Assembly (NCBI GenBank): GCA_002337005.1
Contig: DDFD01000102.1
Coordinates: 1-17,390, forward strand
Reading direction: 5' to 3'
From: Flavobacteriales bacterium UBA1937
Lineage (GTDB): Bacteria > Bacteroidota > Bacteroidia > Flavobacteriales > Weeksellaceae
Length of the DNA stretch: 17,390 nucleotides
The position numbers and the translations under genes are program-made. The notes beneath the pieces were generated by a model, which saw only the letters and a list, made by a program, of their open reading frames with translations, was not told the DNA's origin and made no database searches. Below are positions 1 to 8,357 of this stretch, one piece after another (within the stretch, counting starts at the first letter, position 1; every line of letters begins with the position of its first letter).

Positions 1-179
1 CCTTTTCTTTCTGCTGCTTCTATAATATGAAGCGCTATTCTATCTTTAGTAGAATGCCCAGGATTATAAGCTTCTAACTTAGCATATACTTTTGCTGGTA
101 TTTCTTTGGTTACCTCATTTAGTTTAACCAAAGGTGTATTGCCTATCAATCCGAGAATGTTATCAAAAACGTTCTTCAT
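1..179 (-). CDS. Cysteine synthase / cystathionine beta-synthase family protein (5' part only)
   Basis: Only the first 59 codons lie inside the window; the gene runs off the left edge. The ATG is at 177-179. The visible N-terminus has the fold type II PLP-enzyme signature: IGNTPLVKLN at residues 12-21 and NPGHSTKDRIA at 39-49, where Lys45 should be the Schiff-base lysine that holds pyridoxal phosphate. Family members make cysteine from O-acetylserine and sulfide, or condense serine with homocysteine to cystathionine. The variant with His-Ser-Thr before the lysine, instead of the Gly-Ser-Val usual in CysK, points to the cystathionine beta-synthase-like branch common in Flavobacteriia. The rest of the protein, and any C-terminal CBS domains, are not visible. 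A TAnnTTTG box lies about 32 bases upstream. The gene is transcribed divergently from the GT117 gene at 452. Confidence 0.85.
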   Translation of the reverse strand, partial: MKNVFDNILGLIGNTPLVKLNEVTKEIPAKVYAKLEAYNPGHSTKDRIALHIIEAAERK

Positions 180-211
180 TTTCTTCTTTTATCTCTAATA
201 AAAACTATTTG

Positions 212-219
212 CAAAAATA
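212..219 (-). promoter_or_regulatory. Candidate -7 box of the cysteine synthase-like gene
   Basis: On the minus strand this reads TATTTTTG, a match to the Bacteroidetes -7 consensus TAnnTTTG. It would give a leader of about 25-30 bases before the ATG at 179. I see no good TTG at the -33 position, so the assignment rests on the -7 box and its position only. Confidence 0.4.
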
Positions 220-451
220 TAAAAAAATCATTTATTTTAATAAATTTTAACTAATAAATTGTCTAGTATGGTGTAAGATATGATTTTTATCATTGTTTTT
301 AAGTGAATTATTTGTCAAAAATCTTGCCAAACAAGCGTTTAATTTTTAGACTTTTTTAATTTTTATTAAAAATTTCTTAATTATTGGTGATTAAATCGTT
401 ATTTGAAAATAAAAACTTAATTTCGCAGGATTGTAATATTTTAATGTATTT

Positions 452-3400
452 ATGAAGAATTGGACTTTCAAAAAATGGAATACCATACTAGGCTGGGTAG
501 TTTTTGCTATTGCTTTTATTACCTATTTATCTACAATTGAGCCTAATTTTAGTTTTTGGGACTGTGGAGAATATATTTCATCTGCGGTTAAATTAGAAGT
601 AACGCACGCTCCGGGAGCTGCATTGTTTCAATTAATAGGTGCAGTAGCTGCTATATTTGGGTTTGGTGATCCTTCTAAATATTCTGTAATCATCAATGCA
701 ATGTCTGCACTTTTTAGTGCATTTACTATTTTATTCTTGTTTTGGACGATTACACATTTGGTAAGAAGGCTTCTTAATAAAGATTTCGAGGAAGTTACCC
801 TTACCGAAGAGATTTCCATTCTCTTTGCTGGTGTAATAGGTGCTTTAAGTTTTACTTTTTCAGATACATTTTGGTTTTCTGCAGTAGAAGGAGAGGTATA
901 TTCTATGGCATCTATGTTTATAGCATTGTTGGTTTGGCTGATTACAAAATGGGAAAATGAATATCACGAAAAAGATAATGAACGTTGGCTCATTTTAATT
1001 TTCTTTATGACAGGGCTTTCTGTAGGAGTTCACATGATGTGTATGCTTGCAATTCCTGCGGTATGTCTAATATATTATGCTAGAAATTATGAATTTACTT
1101 GGAAGAGTTTTTTAATAGGAAATGCAGTCACATTAGGAATTCTAATTGTAGTTTTTAAGTTGATTTTCCCAATTATCATGTCATTATTTGGTAAATTAGA
1201 AATATTTTTTGTCAACGGAATTGGTATGCCTTTCCATTCTGGGACTATTGTGGCATTTATTATCCTTTTTTTATTGATGTATTTTGCATTAAAATATGCC
1301 AGAAAATCGGGAAGCAGACTTTTTCAAACGATGGCACTTTCTGTAATTTATATGATCATAGGTTTTTCATGTTGGTTAGTAATTCCAATTAGAGCAAATG
1401 CTAATCCGCCAATGAATCTTAATGATCCAGATAATGCGATAGGTATGCTTGATTATTATAATAGAGAGCAATATGGTGATTGGCCTACTATGTACGGACA
1501 AAATTATACTGCATATCTAGATAATAACGGTATTCAGAAGAATGATGATGGAAGTTTCAAGACCGAAAAAACGGGGGATGTGTATGAGAAAAACGAAAAA
1601 ACTGGGAAATATGATATTGTAGGAGAACGCTTTAATTATGTGTATTCTAAAGATCATGTAGGTATTTTGCCAAGAATGTTCAGTGAAGATGATGGGGTAA
1701 TGTCTAACTATATTACGATGTACGGAGCGCCAGATTTTGAACTAAATTATGATAATGAAGATGTAGCAGATAATCCTCAGGCCAAACAAGTTTTTGATCA
1801 ATTGAGACAAAAGTTTGAAGACGGAAGCATTTCTCTGGAAGATTATAAACAAGCTAAAGAATATGATTTAATAAAAGTACATAAACCTACTTTATCTCAA
1901 AATGTAAACTATTTGGTCACTTTCCAAGTCGGGTATTATTTTGTAAGATATTTATTCTGGAACTTTGTAGGAAGACAAAATGACCTAGAAGGTCATATGG
2001 AAAACACCAACGGAAATTGGATTTCGGGTATTCCTGCAATTGATAATTACCAATGGGGTAATCAAAAAGATATGCCAGCTAAATTCTATAACGAAAGTAC
2101 GGTTTACTTTTTCTTTTTACCTTTATTATTAGGAATTTTAGGAGCTTTCTTCCAGTTTAATAGAGATTTCGGAAGATTTTGGGCTATCCTTTCTTTGTTT
2201 GTTTTAACCAGCTTTGGTATTATTTTCTACACTGGTGTAAAACCATTTGAACCAAGAGAGAGAGATTACGCTATGGTAGGTAGTTTCTATGCTTTTGCCA
2301 TTTGGATTGGTTTTGGTGCAGCAGCTATTTTATGGTTTTTACAAGAAAAAATTAAATCTAAATCAGTTACTTGGTTAGTTGGGGTTTTATTATTAGGAAT
2401 TCCTTTTATGATGGGTTTCCAAAACTATAATGTACACGATAGAAGTGATAGATATACAGCGTATGATTATTCTTATTCTATGCTAAAATCACTCCCTAAA
2501 AATGATATTATTTTTGTTTATGGAGATAATGATACTTATCCAGTTTGGGCATTACAAGAGACAGAAAGATTCAGAGATGATGTAAAAGTGGTTAATTTTA
2601 CGCTATTAGGAACCCCATGGAACATAGACCAAGTAAAACGCAGAACATATAATTCAATGCCCGTTCCTTCTACTCTTACTCACGATGAGTATAGAGATGG
2701 TTCTAATGATCAGGTGGTAATAATGAATCCTGAAAATTGGAAATATTTCATAGAAAATAACGTAAAAGGAGGAGTGCCAGAAAGTCTTTTTGAACCTTAT
2801 AAAAAGTATTTGGTTCAGGATTCTATGAACATCAAAGAAGCGGTAAATTTCTTAAAGAAAAAATCTCCAGAGAAAGACGAAATTTTAAAGCTTCTTTTCG
2901 GAGAAGAAAAATATCAGAGGTATAATTTTTTACCAGTTTCTAAATTTGTATTGCCTGTAAATAAAGCCAATGCCGTAAAATCAGGAATTATCCCTGCAAA
3001 AGACGCTGCAAAAGCGGTAGATTATATTACCATTAATTACAAAAGAGGGAATATGTTTAAGGCAGATTATATGTTGATGGACATTCTTGCCAACTTTGAT
3101 TGGAAAAGACCTATCAATTTCTCTTCTGGTGGAATTTATGAAGATCAAAATATTTTCTATCTTAATGATTATCTTCAGTTTGATGGTTTCAGTTACAGAT
3201 TAGTTCCTATTAACACCAAAGAAACAGAAGATGGGGAAATGGGTAGAGTAGATGCAGACGATTTATATAATGTAGTTAAAAATTACAGATGGGGTAATTT
3301 TAAAGATTTAAAAGCACATTTTGACGAAACTTGCACCCAAAATATTGTAGGCTACAGAAGTTCTGCAAGTAGAGCTGCTGAAGCCTTAATTTTAGAAGGA

Positions 3401-3937
3401 AAAAAATCAAAAGCTATAGAAATTTTAGATTTGGCAAGTAAAGAAATTCCTTCTTCTAAATATAATGATCCTCGTTCATTAAGCTCTATGGTCTATGGTT
3501 ACATCGTAGCAGGACAAGAACAAAAAGGACTTCAGTTGGCGGAACAGCTCAAGAAAGATATTTTCCAAGAGTATGATTATTACCTAAGTCTTTCTCATTA
3601 TGAACAACAATTTGTAAAAAAACAAATGGGCTCTCAACCAATTTTATATTCTATTGTGGTGGGCTCGGTTTCTAATGCTTACAAAAAAATAGGTAAAGAA
3701 GATAAAGCGTATGATTATTTGGTAAAATCTATCACGCCAATTGATAAGCGTTTTAATAATTTTATTAAAGATTTAGATGCACTAGGTAAAGAAAAAGCGT
3801 ATAATGAAGCTGAAAATGTTAAAAAAATAACGCCTTTTTATTCTTACCTTTTCGAAGTGATGAAACCTTATGATTCTACTTACGCCAACGAAAAAGAAGC
3901 TGAAATTACTAGGAAACTAATGGAAGCAACCAAATAA
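452..3937 (+). CDS. DUF2723 / GT117 family membrane glycosyltransferase-like protein
   Basis: A 1161-residue polytopic protein. Residues about 10-60 show the DUF2723 hallmark: a first membrane helix, then FWDCGEYISS (35-44) and an Ala/His/Pro/Gly-rich turn. Asp37 and Glu40 sit where GT-C glycosyltransferases carry their catalytic acidic residues, in the first outer loop. Hydrophobic helices cluster in residues 1-320 and again at about 545-660, with a soluble loop between. The conserved FVYGDNDTYPVWALQE lies near 686-701, and the C-terminal third is soluble, with helical repeat character around 970-1160. The human DUF2723 protein TMEM260 is a protein O-mannosyltransferase, and CAZy places the family in GT117. 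For this bacterial member the sugar, the acceptor and even the activity are inferred. An upstream ATG at 443 is closed by a stop after three codons, so 452 is the start. A TAATTTCG sequence at 418-425 is a weak promoter candidate. Confidence 0.85.
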   Translation: MKNWTFKKWNTILGWVVFAIAFITYLSTIEPNFSFWDCGEYISSAVKLEVTHAPGAALFQLIGAVAAIFGFGDPSKYSVIINAMSALFSAFTILFLFWTITHLVRRLLNKDFEEVTLTEEISILFAGVIGALSFTFSDTFWFSAVEGEVYSMASMFIALLVWLITKWENEYHEKDNERWLILIFFMTGLSVGVHMMCMLAIPAVCLIYYARNYEFTWKSFLIGNAVTLGILIVVFKLIFPIIMSLFGKLEIFFVNGIGMPFHSGTIVAFIILFLLMYFALKYARKSGSRLFQTMALSVIYMIIGFSCWLVIPIRANANPPMNLNDPDNAIGMLDYYNREQYGDWPTMYGQNYTAYLDNNGIQKNDDGSFKTEKTGDVYEKNEKTGKYDIVGERFNYVYSKDHVGILPRMFSEDDGVMSNYITMYGAPDFELNYDNEDVADNPQAKQVFDQLRQKFEDGSISLEDYKQAKEYDLIKVHKPTLSQNVNYLVTFQVGYYFVRYLFWNFVGRQNDLEGHMENTNGNWISGIPAIDNYQWGNQKDMPAKFYNESTVYFFFLPLLLGILGAFFQFNRDFGRFWAILSLFVLTSFGIIFYTGVKPFEPRERDYAMVGSFYAFAIWIGFGAAAILWFLQEKIKSKSVTWLVGVLLLGIPFMMGFQNYNVHDRSDRYTAYDYSYSMLKSLPKNDIIFVYGDNDTYPVWALQETERFRDDVKVVNFTLLGTPWNIDQVKRRTYNSMPVPSTLTHDEYRDGSNDQVVIMNPENWKYFIENNVKGGVPESLFEPYKKYLVQDSMNIKEAVNFLKKKSPEKDEILKLLFGEEKYQRYNFLPVSKFVLPVNKANAVKSGIIPAKDAAKAVDYITINYKRGNMFKADYMLMDILANFDWKRPINFSSGGIYEDQNIFYLNDYLQFDGFSYRLVPINTKETEDGEMGRVDADDLYNVVKNYRWGNFKDLKAHFDETCTQNIVGYRSSASRAAEALILEGKKSKAIEILDLASKEIPSSKYNDPRSLSSMVYGYIVAGQEQKGLQLAEQLKKDIFQEYDYYLSLSHYEQQFVKKQMGSQPILYSIVVGSVSNAYKKIGKEDKAYDYLVKSITPIDKRFNNFIKDLDALGKEKAYNEAENVKKITPFYSYLFEVMKPYDSTYANEKEAEITRKLMEATK

Positions 3938-3942
3938 ATTTT

Positions 3943-3972
3943 AAAACCGAACTTTTTGAGTTCGGTTTTTTT
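3943..3972 (+). terminator. Intrinsic terminator after the GT117 gene
   Basis: A perfect 11-bp stem pairs AAAACCGAACT (3943-3953) with AGTTCGGTTTT (3959-3969) around a five-base loop. It runs into a T-tract ending at 3972. It starts six bases after the stop codon and separates this gene from the next one. Confidence 0.9.
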
Positions 3973-4007
3973 ATCTCCTTATCGTTATTTCTGTTAAAAT
4001 TTAAAAC

Positions 4008-4015
4008 TATATTTG
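4008..4015 (+). promoter_or_regulatory. -7 promoter box of the GT-C-like gene
   Basis: TATATTTG is an exact match to the Bacteroidetes -7 consensus TAnnTTTG. It lies 22 bases before the ATG at 4038 and just after the preceding terminator, so transcription appears to restart here. The -33 element is not obvious. Confidence 0.6.
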
Positions 4016-4037
4016 CATAGATTATAACAAAAACACA

Positions 4038-5528
4038 ATGTCTGAAATTACCGAAAAATATAGGAAATTACCTTTATATTTTGTAGCAATTACCGTTTTG
4101 GTTAAACTCGTTTTTTTATTAACTCATCACATTCAGGAAGATGCTTTTATCACGTGGAGAGTTGCCCAAAACCTTCTAAATTATGGTGTTATTGGTTTTA
4201 ATGGAGCTACCAAAATTTCGGCTTCTACCACACATTTATACGTTTTTGTTTCTTATTTTTTTAATTTGATTTTTGGCAAAGAACATTTTATTTATCCTTT
4301 GCTTATTTTTAATTCTATATTATTCACTTTTGGGAGTTATTTTCTCTCAAAACTTATACTCAAAAACCCAGTTCATCAGGCAATTTTTATCTTTTTATTT
4401 GGAATTTTGCCACCTTCTATTAAAATCTCTATTCTCGGAATGGAATACGGAATTTTATTCTTCCTCGAAATGGCTTTTTTATATTTCGGACTGAAAGAAA
4501 AAAAAATCTGGGCTCAAATTCTATTCCCAGTTCTAATCCTTTTTACCAGAATAGATACGGTTATTTTTCTAGGAATTATAGGTTTGGTAGATATGATTTG
4601 GAACAGAAAAATCAATTGGTTTTTCGTTTTGGGTGGTGTTTTAGGCGTAATTTCTGTAGTTAGTTTTAATTGGTTTTATTTCGGCGAATTGGTGAATAAT
4701 ACCATTGTAGCCAAAAGCGCTACCTATGCCAAAAATATGAGTTTTAATATTCAATGGAAATACTTTTTGCTTAATTATGGTAATTATTGGGGAATGCTGA
4801 AACTTCCAGGAGATTTTAATCCTTTTACCATTTTGTTACTCATTTTTGAACTGGTTTGTTTTATTTATCTGGTTTCAAAATCTAAAGAAAGAAACTATTT
4901 TATTTGGATAATTTTCCTTTTTGCTTGGGTTAAACAGTTGGTTTTTATTTCTCAAAGAAGTTATTTTGATTGGTATTATTGGGTACCTCAGATATTGCTT
5001 TTTTCGGTGGTTTTAGTGTTTATTTTAGAGCAAAAAACACAAAAAATTCTTTGGATTTCATTATTGTTGATTTTCTATATTTTACCAATGACGGCATTCC
5101 AAACCATACATTCCATCGCAACTGGAAACGGAGAATGGAACTACAGAAGAAGTATTGGTTTATTCTTAAAAGACTACGAAAAAGATAAAAATCAATACAT
5201 TTTGCTAGAACCTGCTGGTTATGTTCCTTATTTTTCTGGACTCAAAGCGATAGATGAAGTAGGCTTGGTGGACAAAGAAATTCAGAAAGAAATCAAAAAA
5301 GACAAACCCAACTATTGGCGAAACACCGCGGAACATAGAAAACCTAAATATCTTCTAGCTCCGACTGATTTATTTAGCGGAAAAGATTCTGTTTTCTATA
5401 AAAATAATTACAAACTTTTGAAGGAATTCAGAATTAAAAATTACCTAAAGTCAGATAACAAAATTCTAGAAAAAATTTATCTACTAAAGCCTTCAGGAAC
5501 AGATTACAATTTGTACGAGAAAAAGTAG
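4038..5528 (+). CDS. Polytopic GT-C-like glycosyltransferase, specificity unknown
   Basis: A 496-residue protein dominated by hydrophobic helices from residue 11 to about 355, followed by a soluble C-terminal tail of about 140 residues. After the first helix comes EDAFITWRVAQNLLNYG (34-50), then a GFNG segment and SASTTHLYVF (61-70). This resembles the motif of bacterial GT-C enzymes of the arabinofuranosyl/mannosyltransferase type, an acidic pair followed by a tyrosine- or phenylalanine-rich ITxR...N stretch and then a 'glycosylation-loop' S/T-P/H segment. Such enzymes use polyprenyl-phosphate sugars on the outer face of the inner membrane. The acidic pair Glu34-Asp35 would be catalytic. Donor and acceptor cannot be read from the sequence. 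It follows the GT117 protein but has its own promoter box, so the two are neighbours rather than clearly one operon. A plain membrane protein of unknown function is the alternative. Confidence 0.65.
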   Translation: MSEITEKYRKLPLYFVAITVLVKLVFLLTHHIQEDAFITWRVAQNLLNYGVIGFNGATKISASTTHLYVFVSYFFNLIFGKEHFIYPLLIFNSILFTFGSYFLSKLILKNPVHQAIFIFLFGILPPSIKISILGMEYGILFFLEMAFLYFGLKEKKIWAQILFPVLILFTRIDTVIFLGIIGLVDMIWNRKINWFFVLGGVLGVISVVSFNWFYFGELVNNTIVAKSATYAKNMSFNIQWKYFLLNYGNYWGMLKLPGDFNPFTILLLIFELVCFIYLVSKSKERNYFIWIIFLFAWVKQLVFISQRSYFDWYYWVPQILLFSVVLVFILEQKTQKILWISLLLIFYILPMTAFQTIHSIATGNGEWNYRRSIGLFLKDYEKDKNQYILLEPAGYVPYFSGLKAIDEVGLVDKEIQKEIKKDKPNYWRNTAEHRKPKYLLAPTDLFSGKDSVFYKNNYKLLKEFRIKNYLKSDNKILEKIYLLKPSGTDYNLYEKK

Positions 5529-5600
5529 TTTGATGTGTCTCTAATTTTTGTGACAACATCAAAATTTCAAACCATTTCAAACGACATCAAACCCAAAAAT

Positions 5601-6134
5601 ATGAAATATTGTGCTTTTCTAAGAGGTGTAAACGTAAAAGGAACTGCGATGAAAATGGCAGAAGTAGTAGAAGTTTTTAAAAAACAAGGAATGAAAAACG
5701 TTTCTAGCGTTTTAGCTACAGGAAATCTACTTTTTGAAAGTGAAGAAAATCCCTTAGAATTAAGAATAAAACTAGAAAAAGCACTTTCGGAACATTTTGA
5801 TTATGAAGCTTTTTTGTTTTTAAAAACCAATATTCAGGTCAAAGAAATTCTAGAAAGTTTACCGTTTCAAAAGAATGAAAACCTGCATATTTATAGTTTT
5901 ATTTGCGAAAACGGAGACGAAGATAATTTGTTCGAGGAATTCAAAAAAGTAAATCATCAAAAGGAAGAAGAAGCGGAAATCATCAATCAAAATTTTTATT
6001 GGAAAATCCCAAAAGGAAACACTCTCGACAGTGAATTTGGTAAAATTTTGGGTAAAAAATCCTTCAAAGATAAATTCACCAGCCGAAACATCAATACCAT
6101 CGAAAAAATTGTGAAGAAATTTTCTACACTTTAG
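5601..6134 (+). CDS. DUF1697 family protein
   Basis: A 177-residue soluble protein. The N-terminus MKYCAFLRGVNVKGTAMKM and the ATGNLLFES segment (about residues 39-47) match the DUF1697 pattern of LRGxNVGG, a nearby MxxL helix, and SGNxxF. The family is widespread, usually 170-185 residues long, and has no established function. An in-frame ATG exists at 5535, but the extra 22 residues are polar, low in complexity and absent from the usual family N-terminus, so I place the start at 5601. It lies 72 bases after the GT-C-like gene with no terminator between, so co-transcription is possible. The leader contains short repeated TCAAA(C/A) stretches (about 5558-5595) of unclear meaning. Confidence 0.8.
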   Translation: MKYCAFLRGVNVKGTAMKMAEVVEVFKKQGMKNVSSVLATGNLLFESEENPLELRIKLEKALSEHFDYEAFLFLKTNIQVKEILESLPFQKNENLHIYSFICENGDEDNLFEEFKKVNHQKEEEAEIINQNFYWKIPKGNTLDSEFGKILGKKSFKDKFTSRNINTIEKIVKKFSTL

Positions 6135-6192
6135 AAAGCGGAAACAAAAATTATCGATAAATTTACTCTTTCAAAAAAATCATTCCTCAAAA

Positions 6193-8193
6193 ATGAAACT
6201 AAAACATACAATTATCGCTCTAGCAGCGCCTTTCCTTATGAAAGCACAACAAGTAATGACCCCGGAAATCCTTTGGACGCTCAATAAATTTTCGGTTACG
6301 GCTGTAGAACCTTCTCACGCAGGAATTTTATATTCCGTAGGAAAAGTTGACCTAAAAACCGAAAAAACCAACAGACAGAATTTTTACCTTAATTTTGAGA
6401 AAAATCAAGTCCAAAAAATGGATTTACTAGGTAAGAAATCTATTTTTCAATGGGATAAAAACGGAGTTTACGCCACAGAAGGAGATAAAATTTATATTTC
6501 TAAAGACAACGGTTTGTCTTGGGCAGAATTTTACACGATTGGTGAGGCAGACAATATCGTAGTTTCGCCAGATGGTAAAAAAGTTGCTTTCAGCAAAGCG
6601 GTTCAAGTAGAAAAATTATTAGGAAAAGATAAATATTCTGATGTTCCTAAAACTACAGCGCAAATTTATACAGACCTCAATCACAGACATTGGGATGCAT
6701 GGAATGAAGGAAAATACAATCACGTTTTTGTAGCCAATGTTTCGAATGATGTCTCTAATGCTAAAGATTTATTAGACGGACAAAAATTTGATACGCCACA
6801 AAAACCAAGTGGAGGAAGCGAAGATTTTATTTGGAGTCCAGATTCTTCTCAATTGCTTTATGTTTGTAAGAAAAAATCTGGAAAAGAATATGCAACCAGT
6901 ACCAATACTGATATTTATTCGTATGATTTAGCTTCAGGAAAAACTGAAAATCTTACTGAAGGAATGATGGGTTATGACGTGAATCCAAAATTTTCTCCAG
7001 ACGGAAAATCTCTTCTTTGGCAATCTATGGCAAGAGATGGTTTCGAGGCAGATAAAAATGATGTGGTAGTGATGGATTGGGATTCTAAAAAGAAAAATAA
7101 TCTTACCAAAAATTGGGACGAAAGCGTAGCAGGAGACGTAGCGTGGAGCAATGATTCTAAAATGATTTATTTTACAACGGCTAAAAGAGGAACCAAGCAG
7201 TTTTTTGCTTTAAATCCTAAAGATGCTAAAGTAAAACAAATTTCTGATGGTACTTTTGATGTGAACGAAATCGTTGCTTTTCAAAATGATTTTGCTTTTG
7301 TGACCAGAACAGATATTAACCATAATGCAGACTTATTTAAGTTAAATTTGAAAGACGGAACAATGCTTCAAATTACTCAAGTGAATAAAGAAAATTATGC
7401 CAACATCACTCCAGGGAAATCTGAACTTAAAATGGTGAAAACTTCTGACGGAAAAGAAATGGGAGTGTGGTTTCACTATCCTCCAAATTTTGACCCGAAT
7501 AAAAAATATCCTACACTTTTATATTGTCAAGGTGGTCCGCAATCTGCATTAACGCAGTATTTCTCTACTCGTTGGAATTTTGCTTTAATGGCAGCTAATG
7601 GTTATATCGTGGTAGCTCCAAACCGAAGAGGAATGCCAGGTTGGGGAACAAAATGGAACGAAGATATTTCTAAAGATTGGGGCGGACAACCAATGAGAGA
7701 TTATCTAGCAGCAGCAGATTTTGCAAAAACTTTACCATATGTAGATGGCAGTAGAATGGGAGCTGTAGGTGCAAGTTACGGCGGTTATAGCGTTTTTATG
7801 TTGGCAGGAATTCACGAAAATAGATTCAAAACGTTTATTGCTCACGATGGTCTTTTTGATATGAAATCTTGGTACGGAACTACAGAAGAACTTTGGTTTG
7901 CTAATTGGGATTTAGGAGGTAATTATTGGCAAAATCCTCAACCAAAGGCTTATACAGATTACAATCCTAGCAATTTTGTAGAAAAATGGAATACACCAAT
8001 TATGGTCATTCAAGGCGGAATAGACTTCCGAGTTCCTTATGAACAAGGGCAAGAAGCTTTTCAAGCAGCTAAACTAAAAGGTCTTAAAACTAAATTTTTA
8101 TATTTCCCGAACGAAAATCATTGGGTTTTACATCCTCAAAATGGTTTGGTTTGGCAAAGAGAATTCTATGAATGGTTGAAAGAAACGCTCTAA
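6193..8193 (+). CDS. S9 family serine peptidase, dipeptidyl-peptidase 5-like
   Basis: A 666-residue exported peptidase. Residues 1-18 form a signal peptide (basic start, hydrophobic core, cleavage near KA/QQ). Residues about 20-400 are a beta-propeller with repeated VSPDGKK / WSPDSS / FSPDGKS / WSNDSK blade motifs. The C-terminal alpha/beta-hydrolase domain has Ser528 in GASYGGY, Asp611 in GGIDFRVP and His643 in NENHWVL as the catalytic triad. YCQGGPQS (near 447) and NRRGMPGWG resemble Porphyromonas gingivalis DPP5, and the triad spacing is close to that enzyme. DPP5-type enzymes remove dipeptides with Ala or hydrophobic residues at P1 from peptides in the periplasm, serving amino-acid nutrition. 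The substrate here is inferred. The gene is preceded by only 58 bases after the DUF1697 gene and no clear promoter box, and it has a terminator downstream. Confidence 0.88.
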   Translation: MKLKHTIIALAAPFLMKAQQVMTPEILWTLNKFSVTAVEPSHAGILYSVGKVDLKTEKTNRQNFYLNFEKNQVQKMDLLGKKSIFQWDKNGVYATEGDKIYISKDNGLSWAEFYTIGEADNIVVSPDGKKVAFSKAVQVEKLLGKDKYSDVPKTTAQIYTDLNHRHWDAWNEGKYNHVFVANVSNDVSNAKDLLDGQKFDTPQKPSGGSEDFIWSPDSSQLLYVCKKKSGKEYATSTNTDIYSYDLASGKTENLTEGMMGYDVNPKFSPDGKSLLWQSMARDGFEADKNDVVVMDWDSKKKNNLTKNWDESVAGDVAWSNDSKMIYFTTAKRGTKQFFALNPKDAKVKQISDGTFDVNEIVAFQNDFAFVTRTDINHNADLFKLNLKDGTMLQITQVNKENYANITPGKSELKMVKTSDGKEMGVWFHYPPNFDPNKKYPTLLYCQGGPQSALTQYFSTRWNFALMAANGYIVVAPNRRGMPGWGTKWNEDISKDWGGQPMRDYLAAADFAKTLPYVDGSRMGAVGASYGGYSVFMLAGIHENRFKTFIAHDGLFDMKSWYGTTEELWFANWDLGGNYWQNPQPKAYTDYNPSNFVEKWNTPIMVIQGGIDFRVPYEQGQEAFQAAKLKGLKTKFLYFPNENHWVLHPQNGLVWQREFYEWLKETL

Positions 8194-8205
8194 AAATTTC
8201 CATTG

Positions 8206-8229
8206 TCATTGCGAGGTACGAAGCAATCT
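8206..8229. repeat. Degenerate copy of the 'CATTGCGAGG..CGAAGCAATC' interspersed repeat
   Basis: The stretch includes CATTGCGAGGTACGAAGC followed by AATCT. It is the core of a short interspersed repeat seen in intergenic regions of many bacterial genomes, often mis-annotated as peptides such as SLRGTKQS. It lies 12 bases after the peptidase stop codon. Recognition is from memory of the repeat; copy number in this genome is unknown. Confidence 0.6.
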
Positions 8230-8236
8230 ATAGGTG

Positions 8237-8260
8237 TTAAAATTTTCTTGAAAATTTTGA
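8237..8260. repeat. 24-bp near-perfect palindrome
   Basis: TTAAAATTTTC (8237-8247) pairs with GAAAATTTTGA (8250-8260), with one G-T wobble and a two-base loop. It sits between the interspersed repeat and the terminator, has no T-tail of its own, and may be part of the same inserted repeat unit. Confidence 0.6.
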
Positions 8261-8293
8261 CGGGGTAGTTAAAAATATTTTATTTAAAAATAG

Positions 8294-8316
8294 AACGGGC
8301 TTTAGTCCGTTTTTTT
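8294..8316 (+). terminator. Intrinsic terminator after the S9 peptidase
   Basis: AACGGGC (8294-8300) pairs with GTCCGTT (8305-8311), seven base pairs with one G-T wobble and a TTTA loop. A run of seven T ends at 8316. It lies 100 bases after the peptidase stop and before the glycosylase gene. Confidence 0.75.
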
Positions 8317-8345
8317 ATTAAATTATTCCATTTAGCCAAAATTTA

Positions 8346-8353
8346 TAAATTTG
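8346..8353 (+). promoter_or_regulatory. Candidate -7 box directly at the start of the DNA glycosylase gene
   Basis: TAAATTTG matches the Bacteroidetes -7 consensus and ends only four bases before the ATG at 8358. If used, the transcript would start at or next to the start codon, giving a leaderless or nearly leaderless mRNA. No -33 TTG is seen at the right distance, so this is uncertain. Confidence 0.35.
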
Positions 8354-8357
8354 AAAA

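Noticed and set aside
340..372. AT-rich hairpin between the divergent genes at the left end
   Set aside because: It consists only of A/T runs, so pairing is expected by chance. It has no GC stem and no gene end next to it.
443..454. ATG at 443 as start of the GT117 gene
   Set aside because: It is followed by a stop after three codons. The ATG at 452 begins the conserved N-terminus.
4273..5188. Two plus-strand frames (4273-4494 and 4970-5188) inside the GT-C-like gene
   Set aside because: Both are out-of-frame shadows of the hydrophobic coding sequence without start signals.
5535..5600. Upstream in-frame ATG extending the DUF1697 protein by 22 residues
   Set aside because: The extension is polar, low in complexity and not part of the usual family N-terminus, which starts exactly at MKYCAFLRG.
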